A stretch of 64,000 bases of DNA from Siniperca chuatsi (Eukaryota; Chordata; Actinopteri; Centrarchiformes; Sinipercidae). The DNA is taken from positions 24,549,206-24,613,205 of the forward strand of contig NC_058044.1 in assembly GCF_020085105.1 (NCBI RefSeq), given 5' to 3'. The first letter of the stretch is position 1; the number at the start of each line of letters is the position of its first letter. The notes below the pieces were generated by a model. The model saw only the letters and a list, made by a program, of their open reading frames with translations. It was not told where the DNA came from and searched no databases. The translations under genes and the position numbers were made by a program. Of this stretch, positions 11,258-23,015 are shown in pieces.

Positions 11258-11400
11258 AGATAAGACAAGGTAAGACAAGTTTTTTTGTATAGCACATTTT
11301 AACAACAAGGCAATTCAAAGTGCTTTACATAAAACATAAAAGGCATCAAGACAAAATGTAAAAGTAATATAAGGCAATAAAAAGACATTTAAATACAATT
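11258..11400. mobile_element. Retrotransposon 3'-tail remnant
   Basis: The stretch agacaaggtaagacaagttt...tatagcacattt...caattcaaagtgctttacat...aaaacataaaa matches a tail sequence found very often at the 3' ends of teleost LINE/SINE copies. It precedes an A-rich stretch and a CA-rich tract. Family assignment is from memory of the motif. No RT coding is present. Confidence 0.6.
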
Positions 11401-11420
11401 AAAAAATAATAAGGAGGACA

Positions 11421-11588
11421 CACACATACACACACACAGAGAAACACACGCTTGTGAATGCACACACGCACACCCAACCACACATTTGCCCACATACACG
11501 AATACAGAAACCACACAGAATCCCTTGAGGCGCTCTGTCTCATCCCTCACACAGCCCGTGACACAGGCCAAAACCAACAAAATGAAAT

Positions 11589-11629
<41 letters not shown>

Positions 11630-11691
11630 CACACACACACACAAACATGCATGCACACTCACACAGACACACACACACACACACACACAGG
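11421..11691. repeat. CA-rich microsatellite cluster
   Basis: Several imperfect CA tracts are separated by short unique bases. The longest perfect run begins near 11589, and another is near 11663-11689. The open frames across it on both strands encode only His-Thr or Cys-Val repeats. Confidence 0.95.
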
Positions 11692-11719
11692 ATACAGGAC
11701 TGAAGGGGAATGTTGTGTT

Positions 11720-12300
11720 TGATATGGTGAACAATGGGGTTTGACTGAAAATGTGGAAAACAATGCTGATTTGCAGTTCAAGGCTACACAGTCTTCATGC
11801 AGCTCTCAGTCAGTAATGACTTTATTAATTACAGGCTCATTTTATCTGGTTGGCTGCAATGCCATTCAGATAAAATTTGCATATAATTAAATACCAAAGG
11901 TTGATTTAAATTGTCCTCTATCACTTACGTATCACATTCTCTTTTGCCTCTAAAAGAATAACTGTCTAAAAACTCTAATTGCTCACACAGTAACAGCATG
12001 TTACTATAAATTAATGATGCTACAAATAATTATTTCACAAATAAGTGATTTGTGAAACCAGTTTGTTAGTATATATTGGTTGAAATACATAATGACTGGG
12101 AAATTAAATGTTTCATTTGGAAAAACTCAACTGTAACATGATCTTATCATCATGAGTCATTGCTAACAAATGAACACTGATGAAAGATATTATTTGCAAA
12201 GTGCTTAATGTGAATGTTGACTTATGGTGGGACACTAAAACAACGCTATGCCTTTTCTATTTGCATTAGGATACCAAATTACTGGTGAGATCGAGACTAG
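11720..12300. other. Non-coding, upstream of the keratin gene
   Basis: AT-rich DNA without exons or recognised repeats. It could hold distal keratin regulatory sites, but nothing specific can be named. Confidence 0.45.
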
Positions 12301-12367
12301 ACCTACATGTATTTATGAAAGCATACACAATTCATAGATGCAGATGGATACATAAACACATATACAT

Positions 12368-12368
<1 letters not shown>

Positions 12369-12442
<74 letters not shown>
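12369..12442. repeat. (CA)n microsatellite, 37 units
   Basis: An uninterrupted 74-base CA run about 430 bases upstream of the keratin start codon. It is probably polymorphic. Confidence 0.97.
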
Positions 12443-12448
<6 letters not shown>

Positions 12449-12659
12449 CTGTGCACACACTGAGAGAGATCCCCATGACCCAACAGAACCCTCATACACA
12501 CAAAAAAAACACACACACACATTCCATAACAGTTTCCTCACAGTAGTGGAAAGACACCGAACCCTGGTCCTTAAAGGAAAACAAATGGAGGTTCTGCCAA
12601 TCCTGTGGCTGAACTGTGAAGGAAAAGTCCCTCCTTCTCTCTCCACCTCCCTATTCTCA

Positions 12660-12797
12660 GCCAGTCCCGCCCCAGGTCCAGCACTATAACAAGAGCCTGC
12701 CTCCCACTATCAAACTCCACAGTCCTGCTACAGTCTACAGCTGTATAACGGTCTTCTCTCCTTGTGTCCTCTCTTGACCAGCAGACAGTCAGCCATC
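12660..12797 (+). promoter_or_regulatory. Putative keratin core promoter and 5' UTR
   Basis: A GC box (cccgcccc, 12666-12673) lies just ahead of a TATA-like ctataaca at 12684-12691. Transcription would then begin around 12710-12720, giving an 80-90 base 5' UTR before the ATG at 12798. The ATG sits in a reasonable context (gccatcATG). The transcription start is inferred from spacing only. Confidence 0.5.
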
Positions 12798-15700
12798 ATG
12801 TATTACAGCCAGAACACCACCAGTGGTCCCAGCATTATTACCAGACAGAGCCGCAGCTACACATCAAGTGCTGCTCCCCACAAGGCTCACAGTGTGTCAG
12901 GACTCAGCTTCAGAGGAGGTCCCCGGATCTCCTCTTCCAGCGTGCGCAACCTCTCCTCCGGGTATGGAAGTGGCATGGGGTTTGGCAGCGGTGGGTTCGA
13001 CCTGTCCAATGCCCTGGACCAGAGCTCCGTGCACCTGAACGAGAAGGCCACCATGCAGAACCTGAACGACCGTTTGGCCTCTTACCTGGACAAGGTCCGC
13101 TCTCTGGAGGCGGCCAACTCCAAGCTGGAGAAGCAGATCAGAGAGTACTATGAGCAGAAGGGCCCTGCAGCAGAGAGGGACTACAGCAACTACTGGGCCA
13201 TTATCAATGACCTGAAGGACAAGGTATCATATGTGCCAGCATCAACAGCTTAAACACAAGACAAGTCAAATGTTTGCTATGCTGTTAATGATTATCAAGG
13301 GAGGGCTTTAAAAGGGTCAGAAGACATTATAAGCACAACTAGAGTCTGCATGGTCCCTTGTGCTCCTTAATCCTTGGTCTTGTGATGGACAATTAATAAT
13401 GATGAATGATTTGTAAAAAAAAAACAAACAAGAAAAGATTGTCTAGTGTGTAGGGGAATACTGTGCATGGCAATATGACTCAGCATTGTAGCAGTGGTAC
13501 TTCAAAGGGTGATGTTTCTGATGCAGCTGAGAAGCATTGCATGGGATGTTCACTGATATATTAGTGTGCAAAACCAGTCTATGCACCTGTATGCAACTGC
13601 ACAATTAACTATTTAACTGAGACTTTTGCCTTCTGACCAACTCCCATTGTTGCTCTTCTCTAAAGATCGCCGCCGCCACCATCGGCAATGCAAACATCCT
13701 GCTCCAGATTGACAACTCCAAACTGGCTGCTGATGACTTCAAAACCAAGTAAGCACGAATCTTCATACTTCTATTGATCTTTATCTTGTTAATGTCAAAC
13801 AAGAAGGCTTAAGGGTTCAACTTGTCTCATATCAGTGTTCTCTACTCTCCAAACTAATTAGATTTGATCATGAGCTGATGATGCGCCAGTCAGTTGAGGC
13901 TGACATCGCCAACCTGCGCCGCCTCCTGGACCAGACCACCCTGACGAAGGCTGACCTGGAGATGCAGATCGAGGGCCTGCAGGATGAGCTGGCCTACCTC
14001 AAGAAGAATCACGCAGAGGTGACTGATGCACATGCTCTAGCTATAATGATTATTGCTCGCTATGACAACAGGAGCATGCGTCATCACACCTGTAGAACTG
14101 TTTGAAACGCTGCAAATAGATCTTAATGCTGACTTATTTTCCCCCTTGGTTGTTTAGGAGCTGGAAGCTCTGCGCTCTCAGCTTACTGGCACAATCAACG
14201 TGGAGGTGGATGCCGCACCCCATCAAGACCTCAACAAAGTCCTGGACGAGATGCGCGCCCAGTACGAAATCATCACTGACAAACATCGTCGTGACCAGGA
14301 AAGCTGGTTTACTGAGAAGGTGAAAAGATTTTCCTATAAACAGGCACCATATCCCACACGTTGCAAATGACTGGGTTTACTCCCTCAAGAGTCTAACCTC
14401 TAATTAAACATAATCTTCTGTGAAACTAAGACGAGTAATCACCAAGATTTCTTCTTCACAACTGTGTCTTTGTTTCTTACTCTAGTCGGCAGCCCTGAAC
14501 ATGGAGGTGACCACTAGCACAGAGATAATCCAGACGTCCAAGACAGAGATCAGTGACCTGCGGCGCACACTGCAGGGCCTGGAGATTGAGCTGCAGTCTC
14601 AGCTCAGCATGGTGAGAAAGAAAAAAACCCTGAACCAAAACCATCTGTTCACATCTCACTGATCTTGCCTTATATGAGCAAAATTGTCAGGGGAAATGGA
14701 GAAATAGACAGTGATAGAGGTTGAAAGAGCAGAAGGGAGGGTAACAGAAGGGGGCTTTATTGAAAGAATGAAGGGAGGGAGGGAAAGATAAGAGTGATGG
14801 GAGCTGTGGAGAAGGGAGGGAAGGGCTCCTACTGAGGAAAACATTTCACAGAGATCTGCTCAAATTCTGGAAGACATAAAACAGCTCGAAGAAAGCTCAA
14901 GGAATGTTGAACTGGACAACCCAAAAGTTGTACTCCCATGGATTATCTGTGCCCAGCTGGAGTTAATCACTCAACACTCCCTGCAAGAACAGCACACTAC
15001 TCCTGTGTAACAGTGGAGAAACAGATAAAAGACACATACATTCAAAACCTTATACATACGCTAATTATTCCTTCAAAGGAAGGGAAAATACTATACAAAC
15101 ACAGGCATGCTTTTGTGTCTGTCTGAAATATATAATCCAGGGTGTGGTTGGTGGTCACAGGCTATAGCTTTAAATTGTCAGAACTGAAACAAAATATTTA
15201 GCACAATAAACTGGTTTGCAAATATGAACAACAAACTATATATGTCACAACTAGTGTGCGTGAATTCAGATCCTTTTTCCTTCCTCTCTCTAACAGAAAG
15301 GGGCTCTGGAGAACACATTGGCAGACACAGAGGCTCGTTACAGTGCCATGCTCGGCGGCTTCCAGAACACAATCAACATGCTTGAAACAGAACTCGGCAA
15401 CATGCGCTCAAGCATCGAGCAGCAGGGACAGGAATATAAGATGCTGCTGGACATCAAGACAAGGCTGGAGCAGGAGATTGCAACCTACAGGAGCCTGCTG
15501 GAAACAGAGGAGTCCAGGTAGACAGTGACACAGGAGCATTTTAGTTAAATGATACCATAATACCATTTAAACTAAAATGCACACGCACACTTCACTCACT
15601 GTTTTTCTCTACTTTTCTCCTCCCTCTCCCTCATTCTAGACCCATTGGTAAAGGTAAGTGACGTCTGTTCTTACAAGACATTACATAACAACAGTGCAGT

Positions 15701-15809
15701 CAGTGTAATAAAAACTTGAAGCACTGCCATCATGATTTTTTCTCCCTTCTTTTTAACAGGGGGCTCAAAGACCACAGTCACAACCACCACTGTGCGCAGT
15801 TCCAGCTAG
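12798..15809 (+). CDS. Type I (acidic) keratin, 8 exons, 412 aa
   Basis: Type I keratins pair with type II keratins to form the intermediate filaments of epithelial cells. Coding exons: 12798-13223, 13666-13748, 13862-14018, 14158-14319, 14486-14611, 15297-15517, 15640-15653, 15760-15809. All have GT-AG borders and the frame stays open to TAG. Internal exon lengths of 83, 157, 162, 126 and 221 are the classic type I keratin pattern. The head (about residues 1-70) is Ser/Gly-rich. The rod opens with the helix-initiation motif [20 protein letters not shown] (from about residue 77) and closes with the helix-termination motif [19 protein letters not shown]. The tail is short and Ser/Thr-rich, ending [10 protein letters not shown]. 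Which teleost keratin paralog it is cannot be told from the sequence alone. No second keratin lies in the window, though these genes are usually clustered. Class is certain, subtype is not. Confidence 0.95.
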
Positions 15810-15874
15810 GAGGTCCAACTGGCAGGACAAGCTGTTCTCAGACACACGCACGCACACACACAAACTCTCCGACT

Positions 15875-16074
15875 AATAAAAGCTGTTACACGAGATAAGT
15901 GAAACTGTACTGAAAAAAACTGAGAATGAGAATGAGAAAACTGGGACATGTTGAAAGTGAAGCCGGTGTTTATGTTTATGTATGAAACAAAATTTGCTAT
16001 CTAGAAGAAATACCTGACTTATTGTGCGTGTTTGTTTGTTTGTGTGTGTGTGTGTGACCTGTCTGAAAAATAAA
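15875..16074 (+). terminator. Keratin polyadenylation signals
   Basis: Two AATAAA hexamers follow the stop codon at 15875-15880 and 16069-16074. The second lies after a GT-rich stretch and is followed by gtgttgttttgtg, a plausible downstream GU element. It probably marks the main 3' end (3' UTR about 280 nt). The first would give a short isoform. Confidence 0.65.
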
Positions 16075-16099
16075 AATCTGCTGGTGAATACAAGTTGTG

Positions 16100-17230
16100 T
16101 TGTTTTGTGACTGGTCATCTGTTTCAATAACATCACTCTGTTTATGCAGTCATCATGACAACTGTATTACATTCTGGGAGGTGGGATGTGGAGTTGCGGA
16201 AATCTGTGTTACACAACAGGGCTGTTGTCAGGAAAGGGTGAACAATGGTCAACAGCTCCAGTGTGGAAAGCATTAGGATTTAGAGAAAAGACCACTCAGA
16301 AAGCTATTTGAACTTGATGCTCTCAGAACTCAAAGCAAAACTTGAAGAAAGTTATGTGACCATAAAAAGTGAATGACCCTGATGTTTGCCCAAGGGTTTT
16401 TTTTCAAACAAGACACACCCAAATGGTTGACTAATCTTTGCCCTGGAGGTTTTTAACACAGTGTTACATGAAGTCTGTCTAGCTCCTGTCACCTAGTAAC
16501 AAGAACACACATGGCTCAGGACAGAAATACTGAGTGGGAATGCAAACACTGACTAACTGAACAAAGAGAGTCATTGTGGAAACAGGTGCTATCAGTACTG
16601 CACTTTGGCCTCTTTTATGGACTTCATGATTAATAGCAAATGACAAATGAGCTGTTATGATAAAGTATCGTGAAGGGTGGGGCTCCTCGGCTGCTGGTGA
16701 CTTAATGTATGTTTTGTGTGAAAGAGAGGCTGGAAATGATTATGTTTATGTGGTGTGTGTTTGTGTGGGGAAGAGAGAGCGGCAGCGAGGGAGAGAATGT
16801 TGCCTTTGAGCCTTTGCACTCTGTACAGGTCAGCAGTTACAGCCTCTGATATTAAAGTGAAATCCTGTGAAGAGTTCCTAATTCTTAAATGATGGCGTAA
16901 TGTTGGTTTTGGAGAAGAGAGAGATTAGAGAGAATCAAATAGCAAACCCCAACCCCCTCTGAGGAGTTTCACTCACCCTTATTTGGACCCATTTTGTTGC
17001 ACACGAGTGTCTCCTCCACATTGTTATAATGATAGTTGATGACAAAGCCCTTCCAGATGAGCTTGTAATTTGACATGAAAATCCAGAGCAGAGGTCATAA
17101 AAAATGTTGCACTAACATCAGACCATTTTCCCCAGATCAGCGTTTGATGCAGTGGGCCTGTCGAGAGCAAACGGTGCAAAGCAATAACTGAACATCTGAT
17201 CCACCTTCTAGCACCTCTAAAGCTCACACA
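16100..17230. other. Non-coding, nothing recognised
   Basis: Intergenic DNA between the keratin 3' end and a nested transposon. I could not support any exons or RNA genes. Confidence 0.5.
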
Positions 17231-17458
17231 TTAAAGGAGCAGTGTGTAGGATTTGGTGGCATCTAGTGATTTTAATTGCACTTTGCAACCATTTGAATAC
17301 CGCTCGCCTCACCCTCCCCTTCCAAGCGTGTAGGAGAAACTACGATGGCTGCAAAACTCGTGAAAAAACGCATAAGGCCCCATTTAGAGCCAATGTTTGG
17401 TTTGTCTGTTCTGGGCTACTGTAGAAACATGATGACCTTCGTGGAAGGGGACCCGCTC

Positions 17459-17935
17459 CAGTATTGTGCATGAACATACCCAAAGAGCACCGTTCATTGA
17501 ATCTGCTCATGTTTTTGGTGAACGGTGAACTGAACGTAACCGTTTGCGACTAATGAATGGGTTACCGACGCTCACGCACTGTGTTTTATTTTGGGTCACA
17601 GAATCTGATGGGTCACAGTTTTTTGAAGTGACACATCTAGCTGAAGCATCTGACCAGTCTTGAGAATAAACTGCGAGTGAATGATGATCACAAGAAATCA
17701 TTAAAGGGTAAGACCATGAACCAACAGCCGCAAAGATCCTCCACTCAAGTCAAACTCACAGCATTTTGCAAAGGAAAAAAACGGAAGAAATAAACGTGAA
17801 CTAGGTCATATTTTGGTACTGTGAAATTAGTTCTAAATTCTAAATTGTGAACTATGAACATGAACTTGTTAATTTTAATGTGTGTGAACTGAACTTTGAG
17901 CTAGCTCATATAAAGTATGAACTTGCACAACACTG
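17459..17935. mobile_element. Non-autonomous hAT element, 477 bp, nested
   Basis: The ends cagtattgtgcatgaacata and, inverted, cagtgttgtgcaagttcata are clearly related. The 8 bases outside are acccgctc (17451-17458) and acctgctc (17936-17943), an 8-bp duplication with one C/T change. The 8-bp TSD and CAGTGTTG-like ends are standard for hAT transposons. The inside is non-coding, with ERE-like repeats such as gtgaactgaac. It sits within the conserved gacccgctccct phrase of the host MITE. Confidence 0.85.
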
Positions 17936-17963
17936 ACCTGCTCCCTCCGTAGATATAAACGGC

Positions 17964-18325
17964 CGGTAGGCAATTTGTGAGTTTTTAACAGGGGTGATGC
18001 AGCTTCTCTAACCTTTACGGCACTGGTTTAGCTGCCGCGAGTGGAGTCAGTGAGTGAGGTACACACAGGGAGAGTAGAGCAGAGACGAGTCAGAAATTAT
18101 TTCACATGGCTTTTAATTAAGAATGGATGGACTCTTACATGTTCAATCCAGTATGTCTCATATGTTCTGAGATCGTCGTGATTATTAAAAGCGGCAATGT
18201 GAAGTGCAACTATGAGACAAAGCACAGAGCATCTTTTGAGCAGGTTAACAAGGGGGACAAATTTTGGTCATTTTGCTAACAAGGGGGATGGCATCCCCCC
18301 TCATCCCCACTCAAATCACCTACTG
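17964..18325 (+). mobile_element. Second nested hAT element with BED-finger remnant, 362 bp
   Basis: The left end cggtaggcaatttgtgag and the inverted right end cagtaggtgatttgagtg match well. The flanks are taaacggc (17956-17963) and taaatggt (18326-18333), an 8-bp duplication with two C-to-T type changes. The interior contains a short zinc-finger coding remnant (listed separately), so this is an internally deleted descendant of an autonomous hAT rather than a MITE built only from ends. Confidence 0.75.
18121..18243 (+). pseudogene. hAT transposase BED-type zinc-finger fragment
   Basis: Reading from 18121, the frame gives an EWMDSYMF start, then CLIC, then IKSGNVKCNYETKH. This is the pattern of the N-terminal BED-like zinc finger in hAT transposases and the host genes derived from them (CX2C...KSGN(L/V)KRHYETKH). 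The first of the two expected histidines is replaced by Asn and the Arg before it by Cys, so the metal site is damaged. The frame has a stop just upstream and no catalytic domain follows. Confidence 0.6.
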
Positions 18326-18451
18326 TAAATGGTTTATTCTAAGGTAATGAAAACACAATTCTTATTTTCAGGTGATTATACACTAACTTACATATATAAT
18401 ATTATATTCAATTTCTGCCAATAGATCCTCCTAAATGTTACACACATTTAA

Positions 18452-19555
18452 CACATAGTATCAATTTTTTTTAATCTGTGCAAACAATTGTGTAAAAATG
18501 ACAATTTGTGGGCAAGAAATAGTCCTGCAAATAACCCTGTGTACAATCAAACTGCACTTTGGTTTTTTACCAAAATGTCAAACTGTTGCTTTAATTACTA
18601 GCCAAACTGTTAGTTACATGGACTTATGTCAAGACTATGTACAAAGTTTAGTACAGATGAATCAAAAACTGAAAATCCAGCGCATGACTATCTGAAGACA
18701 ATGATCAAAAGACCTGCAGAGCTTCAATGGAGGAGTTATTACCTTTTAATCATCTCAGTCTATTTTCCTCCAAAGCTAAGTATGTTGAGTGGTGCAGCAG
18801 AAGCTTCAGTTTAACATGGACTAATTTAAGGAGCTACTGGTGGATTTCAGAAGTACCAGGACTTCTTCTTTCCATTTATGGGACCGACGTCATGGTTGTC
18901 GACATGATGGTGGTCAGTTTTATGATTGATTGTTAAGCTACCATCTTGCCCACATAACTGGAAGTTGGGAGTGATTGGAGAATTTGTTGTGGAGCCTCTT
19001 GTCATAAAAATTAGCTGGCATCATAAAAAGAATGAGTAATATTAGTTAATGATGGATTTAATAGATAAGGAGATAAGGGGAAGACAAACAAGAAAGCCTA
19101 CACTGAGTAGCAGTTAGGTTATTATTTACAACATGAATAGGCAGACTGTCTGCACATGGCCACACAAAGGAATATGACAGGAAGCAATGCGAAGTTGCAG
19201 ACAGTCATTTCTCCCTGTCATGGTTGTCTGCCATCCAAGGCTAGCCTGAGGCAAGCAGAGAGTAAGATCAGAGAGGAAAAGAAGATGTTACACACTTGAT
19301 GTCATGAAATACTTGGCATAACGAGAGTTCAGTTCAATTACTGACAAGTTCATGGTGAGAACATGACATTGTGTCTTGATATTGAAACTGCGGAAGCCAC
19401 AGGGACTTTCCCACTATGTATGTGTAATCTTTCCTTATCCTGCAACTAAATCCCTAGTCTGTAAACTGTAAGTCACAGTATGTTTTTGACAATTTATTTA
19501 ATGCAGTAAGCTTCAGAATTACACAGAAAATAGCAGTATACTCATAGTTTGAAAT
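18452..19555. other. Non-coding, nothing recognised
   Basis: Several 60-70 codon open frames overlap at 18498-18936 but lack any recognisable domain or splice partner. I see no repeats. Confidence 0.5.
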
Positions 19556-19556
19556 A

Positions 19557-19930
19557 CTCTTATTCACTTTCTTGAGAAGATTGATACCAGTTTCATGTCT
19601 GTATGCTAAATTTGAAGCTACCAGCAGTTGGTTTTAGCTTTGCTTAGCACAAAGACTGGAAATAGGGGCAGGGGTTGTTTTTACACTATATTTCTTGTAT
19701 ATATTTAAAAAATAAGATACAACGTGTTAATTAGTCAGCTTTAGTGGTGATGGTAGGTGGATTTTGTTACCTCAGGACAGCGCCACGCTAGCGGTTTCCC
19801 TCTGCTCCTAGTCTTTGTGCTAAGCTAAGCTATCCGGCAGCTGGTGGTAGCTTAGCGTACAGACATACAGTGGTATCAGTCTTCTCATCTAACTCTCTGC
19901 AAGAAAGTGAATCATATGTCCCTATCAACT
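19557..19930. mobile_element. Fold-back MITE (copy B)
   Basis: Left arm 19563-19662 and right arm about 19808-19912 are inverted copies. Shared motifs include cactttcttg, gagaagattgataccag, tgtctgtatgctaa and gcttagcacaaagact. Between them lies ggtggattttgttacctc, also present in copy A at 9917-10265. No coding capacity. The transcript could form a hairpin of about 100 bp. Confidence 0.85.
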
Positions 19931-22900
19931 ATTTCTTTACACTATTAACCAAATTTACAGTATTGAAGTATTGACTGATTTAATTAAAGAATGTAAAAAG
20001 TCAGAATCAGAAAAAATCACTTCAGTGTGGGGCTGCTGTATTTCAATGTGGAATTTTACCAAATCACATTAATCTTTCATATCAGTGAAATGTTTATTAA
20101 GTATTACTCCTGTCTGCAACTGGAGCATATCAGCAGGAATGTTGATGTGTCCGGTCAAAAAGTCCATTAAGGGGTTGCGGAGAGGAGGAACATTCTTCAC
20201 TCGATGGCACACTCTATTCTGGAGCAGTGTTAGGTTTGACACACAAGCTGAGAGGAATGCCTAACCTCTTTGCTAAAGGTCTCAGACTCTGTATGGCATC
20301 AGACCTCACTGTGAAAGTTTTCAAACTCTGCCCGAGCTGCAGCGAGGCGTAGAAACAGTTGAGTGGTAGAGAGTGGAACAGGACCAAATCCCCTTCAGGG
20401 GCTCTCAGGCCATGCCAAGCATGAGATAGATGGGATTTTTTTTTGTCCATTTGCATACCTGTGCAAGCGAGAACAGTCCCTATCAGTCCATTCCCACCAC
20501 TAAAACATAGTCACTGACATTGAGTATCGTCTCCTTTTTTAATAAGAAAGCACATGGCTCTGACTGGGCAGTGGGGGATGGCTGAAAGTTGGGAGTTTAA
20601 CAGGTAGGGCTGGTTCAAGGAACCACACCCTACATACAATTCCAGGAGCCTTAAGACCAGGATGGACCTACTTCGGCAGGGCATACAGTGCTTTACAACA
20701 GCTTAGCAGCATTCTATATACAGTGCATGCTATCATCAAAGAGGGATCTTATACAAAGAACAAGTCTGATCCGGTTGCATTTTTCTGTAGTGATCACATT
20801 CACTTCAAAGCTTCCCATGGGCTGGAGCATATCCCAGCATGCACTGGGTGGAGAAACCCAAACCTAGATATAATAAGTGTTTAAAGAAATACTTTCTGTT
20901 GAAATCCCTATTAAGATACACAAAACTCAGTAACTACCCAGTGAAAGAACTACTGATCAAAGTTGCTCAGAGGCAGTGAGGCACACTTTCCCTACAAAAC
21001 TGCTACTGACTGTAAACACTTATATGACCCTGATTTTCCAAATTCTGTAAGTTTGTGTGAATGTGCCTTAAAGGCTCACAATAAACTGCATTCATTGCAC
21101 CAGCCATAAAAAAGGTAAACAGTAGTAATAATCAACTTGATGTTCTGTATGCAATACTTTAAAATCAATGTTAGGAAGGGGAAAAATCTCAGCAACAAGT
21201 GAAATGTATAAGTGAATAAATTAAATCAACTAGCAACTACAAAATAAACAAAACAGAAATGAAACTACAGTATTTGCATATTAGCACTGAACAGTAAGAA
21301 GACAGCATTTTGAGGTATTTAGGTCATTTTAGCTACAGACTTTCCTGGGCAACTCCCTTTTCTCATAAAAGTTAAGGCAATACTGCCACCAAGTGCTGGT
21401 TCCCTGTACATTTAAGAATGAGTTGACAAGAGAGACTAATTTTAACAAACTTATTTTCAAACCCACAGAAATTTGACATATGCTGCACCTAGTGAAAGCC
21501 AAAACCACACAGCCATTTGTCACATCTGAAATCAGCTCAATATATGCCGGCGCTTTCCAAAATTAACATAAATTAGCAGACTCAGTTTCTCAATATTTTG
21601 GCAATTCATAGAGACTTTAACATGTCAGTTTGAAGAACAAATCCAGCAAAGATGTTTGACAGTTTAAGGACTGTTACTTTAAAAAAAAATGGATTTGAGA
21701 ATCTTTTGTTCATAGCACAAATGGACGAATCATCTATGGCATATTGTGTTAATAGCAGTACACAGACTGAATTCTGAGGTCTTCCTTCCACACGTGTTAC
21801 ACGATGTGGGTGTTGCTGTATGGTGATCTATTGTTTTACTATAACTACCATGCCAAAAACAGCGCACAAAGCAGAATAAGCCACTCTTGACAGTTGATAT
21901 ATAAGCAGACAAGTGTGACACAGCAGACAATTCCTCATTGCCCACAGCAACTATCTCTGCTGACTATGTTACGATGTTGAGTTGTAGTCTGGGTCCACTA
22001 AACCTTTTCAAGAGCAAGTTCTTCAAATCAATTCTGTGATCATGTTCATGCTATGAAGCTTTTCTGTCTGATTTCTGATTTTTCCCATATGGCAATACTG
22101 CCATCTAGAGGGCAGGAGCAGTAATGGACTGTCTTCAGCATAACTACATAACAGCTTGACATGGCTGCTGTGTTGACCAACAAAGCTTCAGAAGCTGCAC
22201 GTTAGACAAGTTCTTCCATCTCCATCATCAAAACACCAAAATAAAAGAATTTTGCTCAGTCTTCTCTGTCAAAATTAGAAAGTTTGTTTCATGTTCTGCT
22301 TTCACTTTTTGGTTAGTTCTCACAAGTATATTTTATCTATAGACTTTGTTCATTAACCAATATTTTGTGTATTCTGCAATTTTAAACAATATTTTGGGGA
22401 AGCAGTTTTTCACCACTTTCCAGAAGTGAATGTTTTGATCTCCTTACCGCAGACTAACGAGGCAGAGTTCCTCTCCACTGTTCCTGCTTACAATGGATGT
22501 TATTCCAACTACCAATATACAACATGTGTGTAATTCACTGTGCCAGTTCGTTTCAGTGCCTCAGTAGAAACCTGGATCAGATGTTAGGCAAGTATAGGAG
22601 AAAGAAGTGGGTGTGTCCCTGCAGGTATATTTCTTCCCCTCCGTACACTACATTACACCAGTACAAACACAGTTCTTCCTTCCACAATGGCTTGAGCTAC
22701 GTTCTCCACCTACACAATGACCGCACCAACAGTTCGCTGTCTAAATTGCAGCCAATATTAAGCATGAAATTATACTTACAATTAAATAAATAAATAAATA
22801 AATACATAAATAAATAAAAAAAAAAACAACCCCCATACTATTCATTCCCTTTGTTCAGTTTGTTGTGGTGGACACAAACATGCACATAAATTTTGTCAAG

Positions 22901-23009
22901 GCCCTTTAACAACTTAACACCAAACCTCAAACATAAATTTCCCCCTACTTTAGGATTGAGCCTTTAAAAACTAACACTTGAATCATAGAAGACACATCAA
23001 AGCGAGTCA
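19931..23009. other. Non-coding, ends beyond the smap1 3' end
   Basis: No exon could be supported. The minus open frame at 20214-20456 has no recognised domain. An (AAAT)n run lies at about 22785-22822. The right part may hold additional downstream smap1 3' UTR if a more distal polyadenylation site is used. Confidence 0.45.
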
Positions 23010-23015
23010 TTTATT
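23010..23015 (-). terminator. smap1: Candidate smap1 polyadenylation signal
   Basis: A minus-strand AATAAA lies about 530 bases beyond the smap1 stop codon and is the first clear canonical hexamer with an open stretch before it. Use of this site is inferred. Confidence 0.45.

Larger units (their letters stand above)
17231..18451. mobile_element. TTAA-flanked MITE carrying two nested hAT insertions
   Basis: The left end ttaaaggagcagtgtgtagg and the right end, read inverted from 18451 (ttaaatgtgtgtaacattta), define diverged inverted termini with TTAA at both edges, as piggyBac-type elements leave. Internal phrases (cgcctcaccctccccttcca, gttctgggctactgtagaaa, gtagatataaacgg, ttattctaaggtaatgaaaa) match a very common percomorph MITE. 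Removing the two nested hAT units and their duplications restores a continuous element of about 370 bp. Confidence 0.8.

Noticed and set aside
11389-12522. Cys-Val and His-Thr rich open frames
   Set aside because: Translations of CA/GT microsatellites.
20214-20456. 80-codon minus-strand open frame considered as an exon
   Set aside because: No matching exon series or domain. The borders do not form convincing splice sites joined to a known protein.
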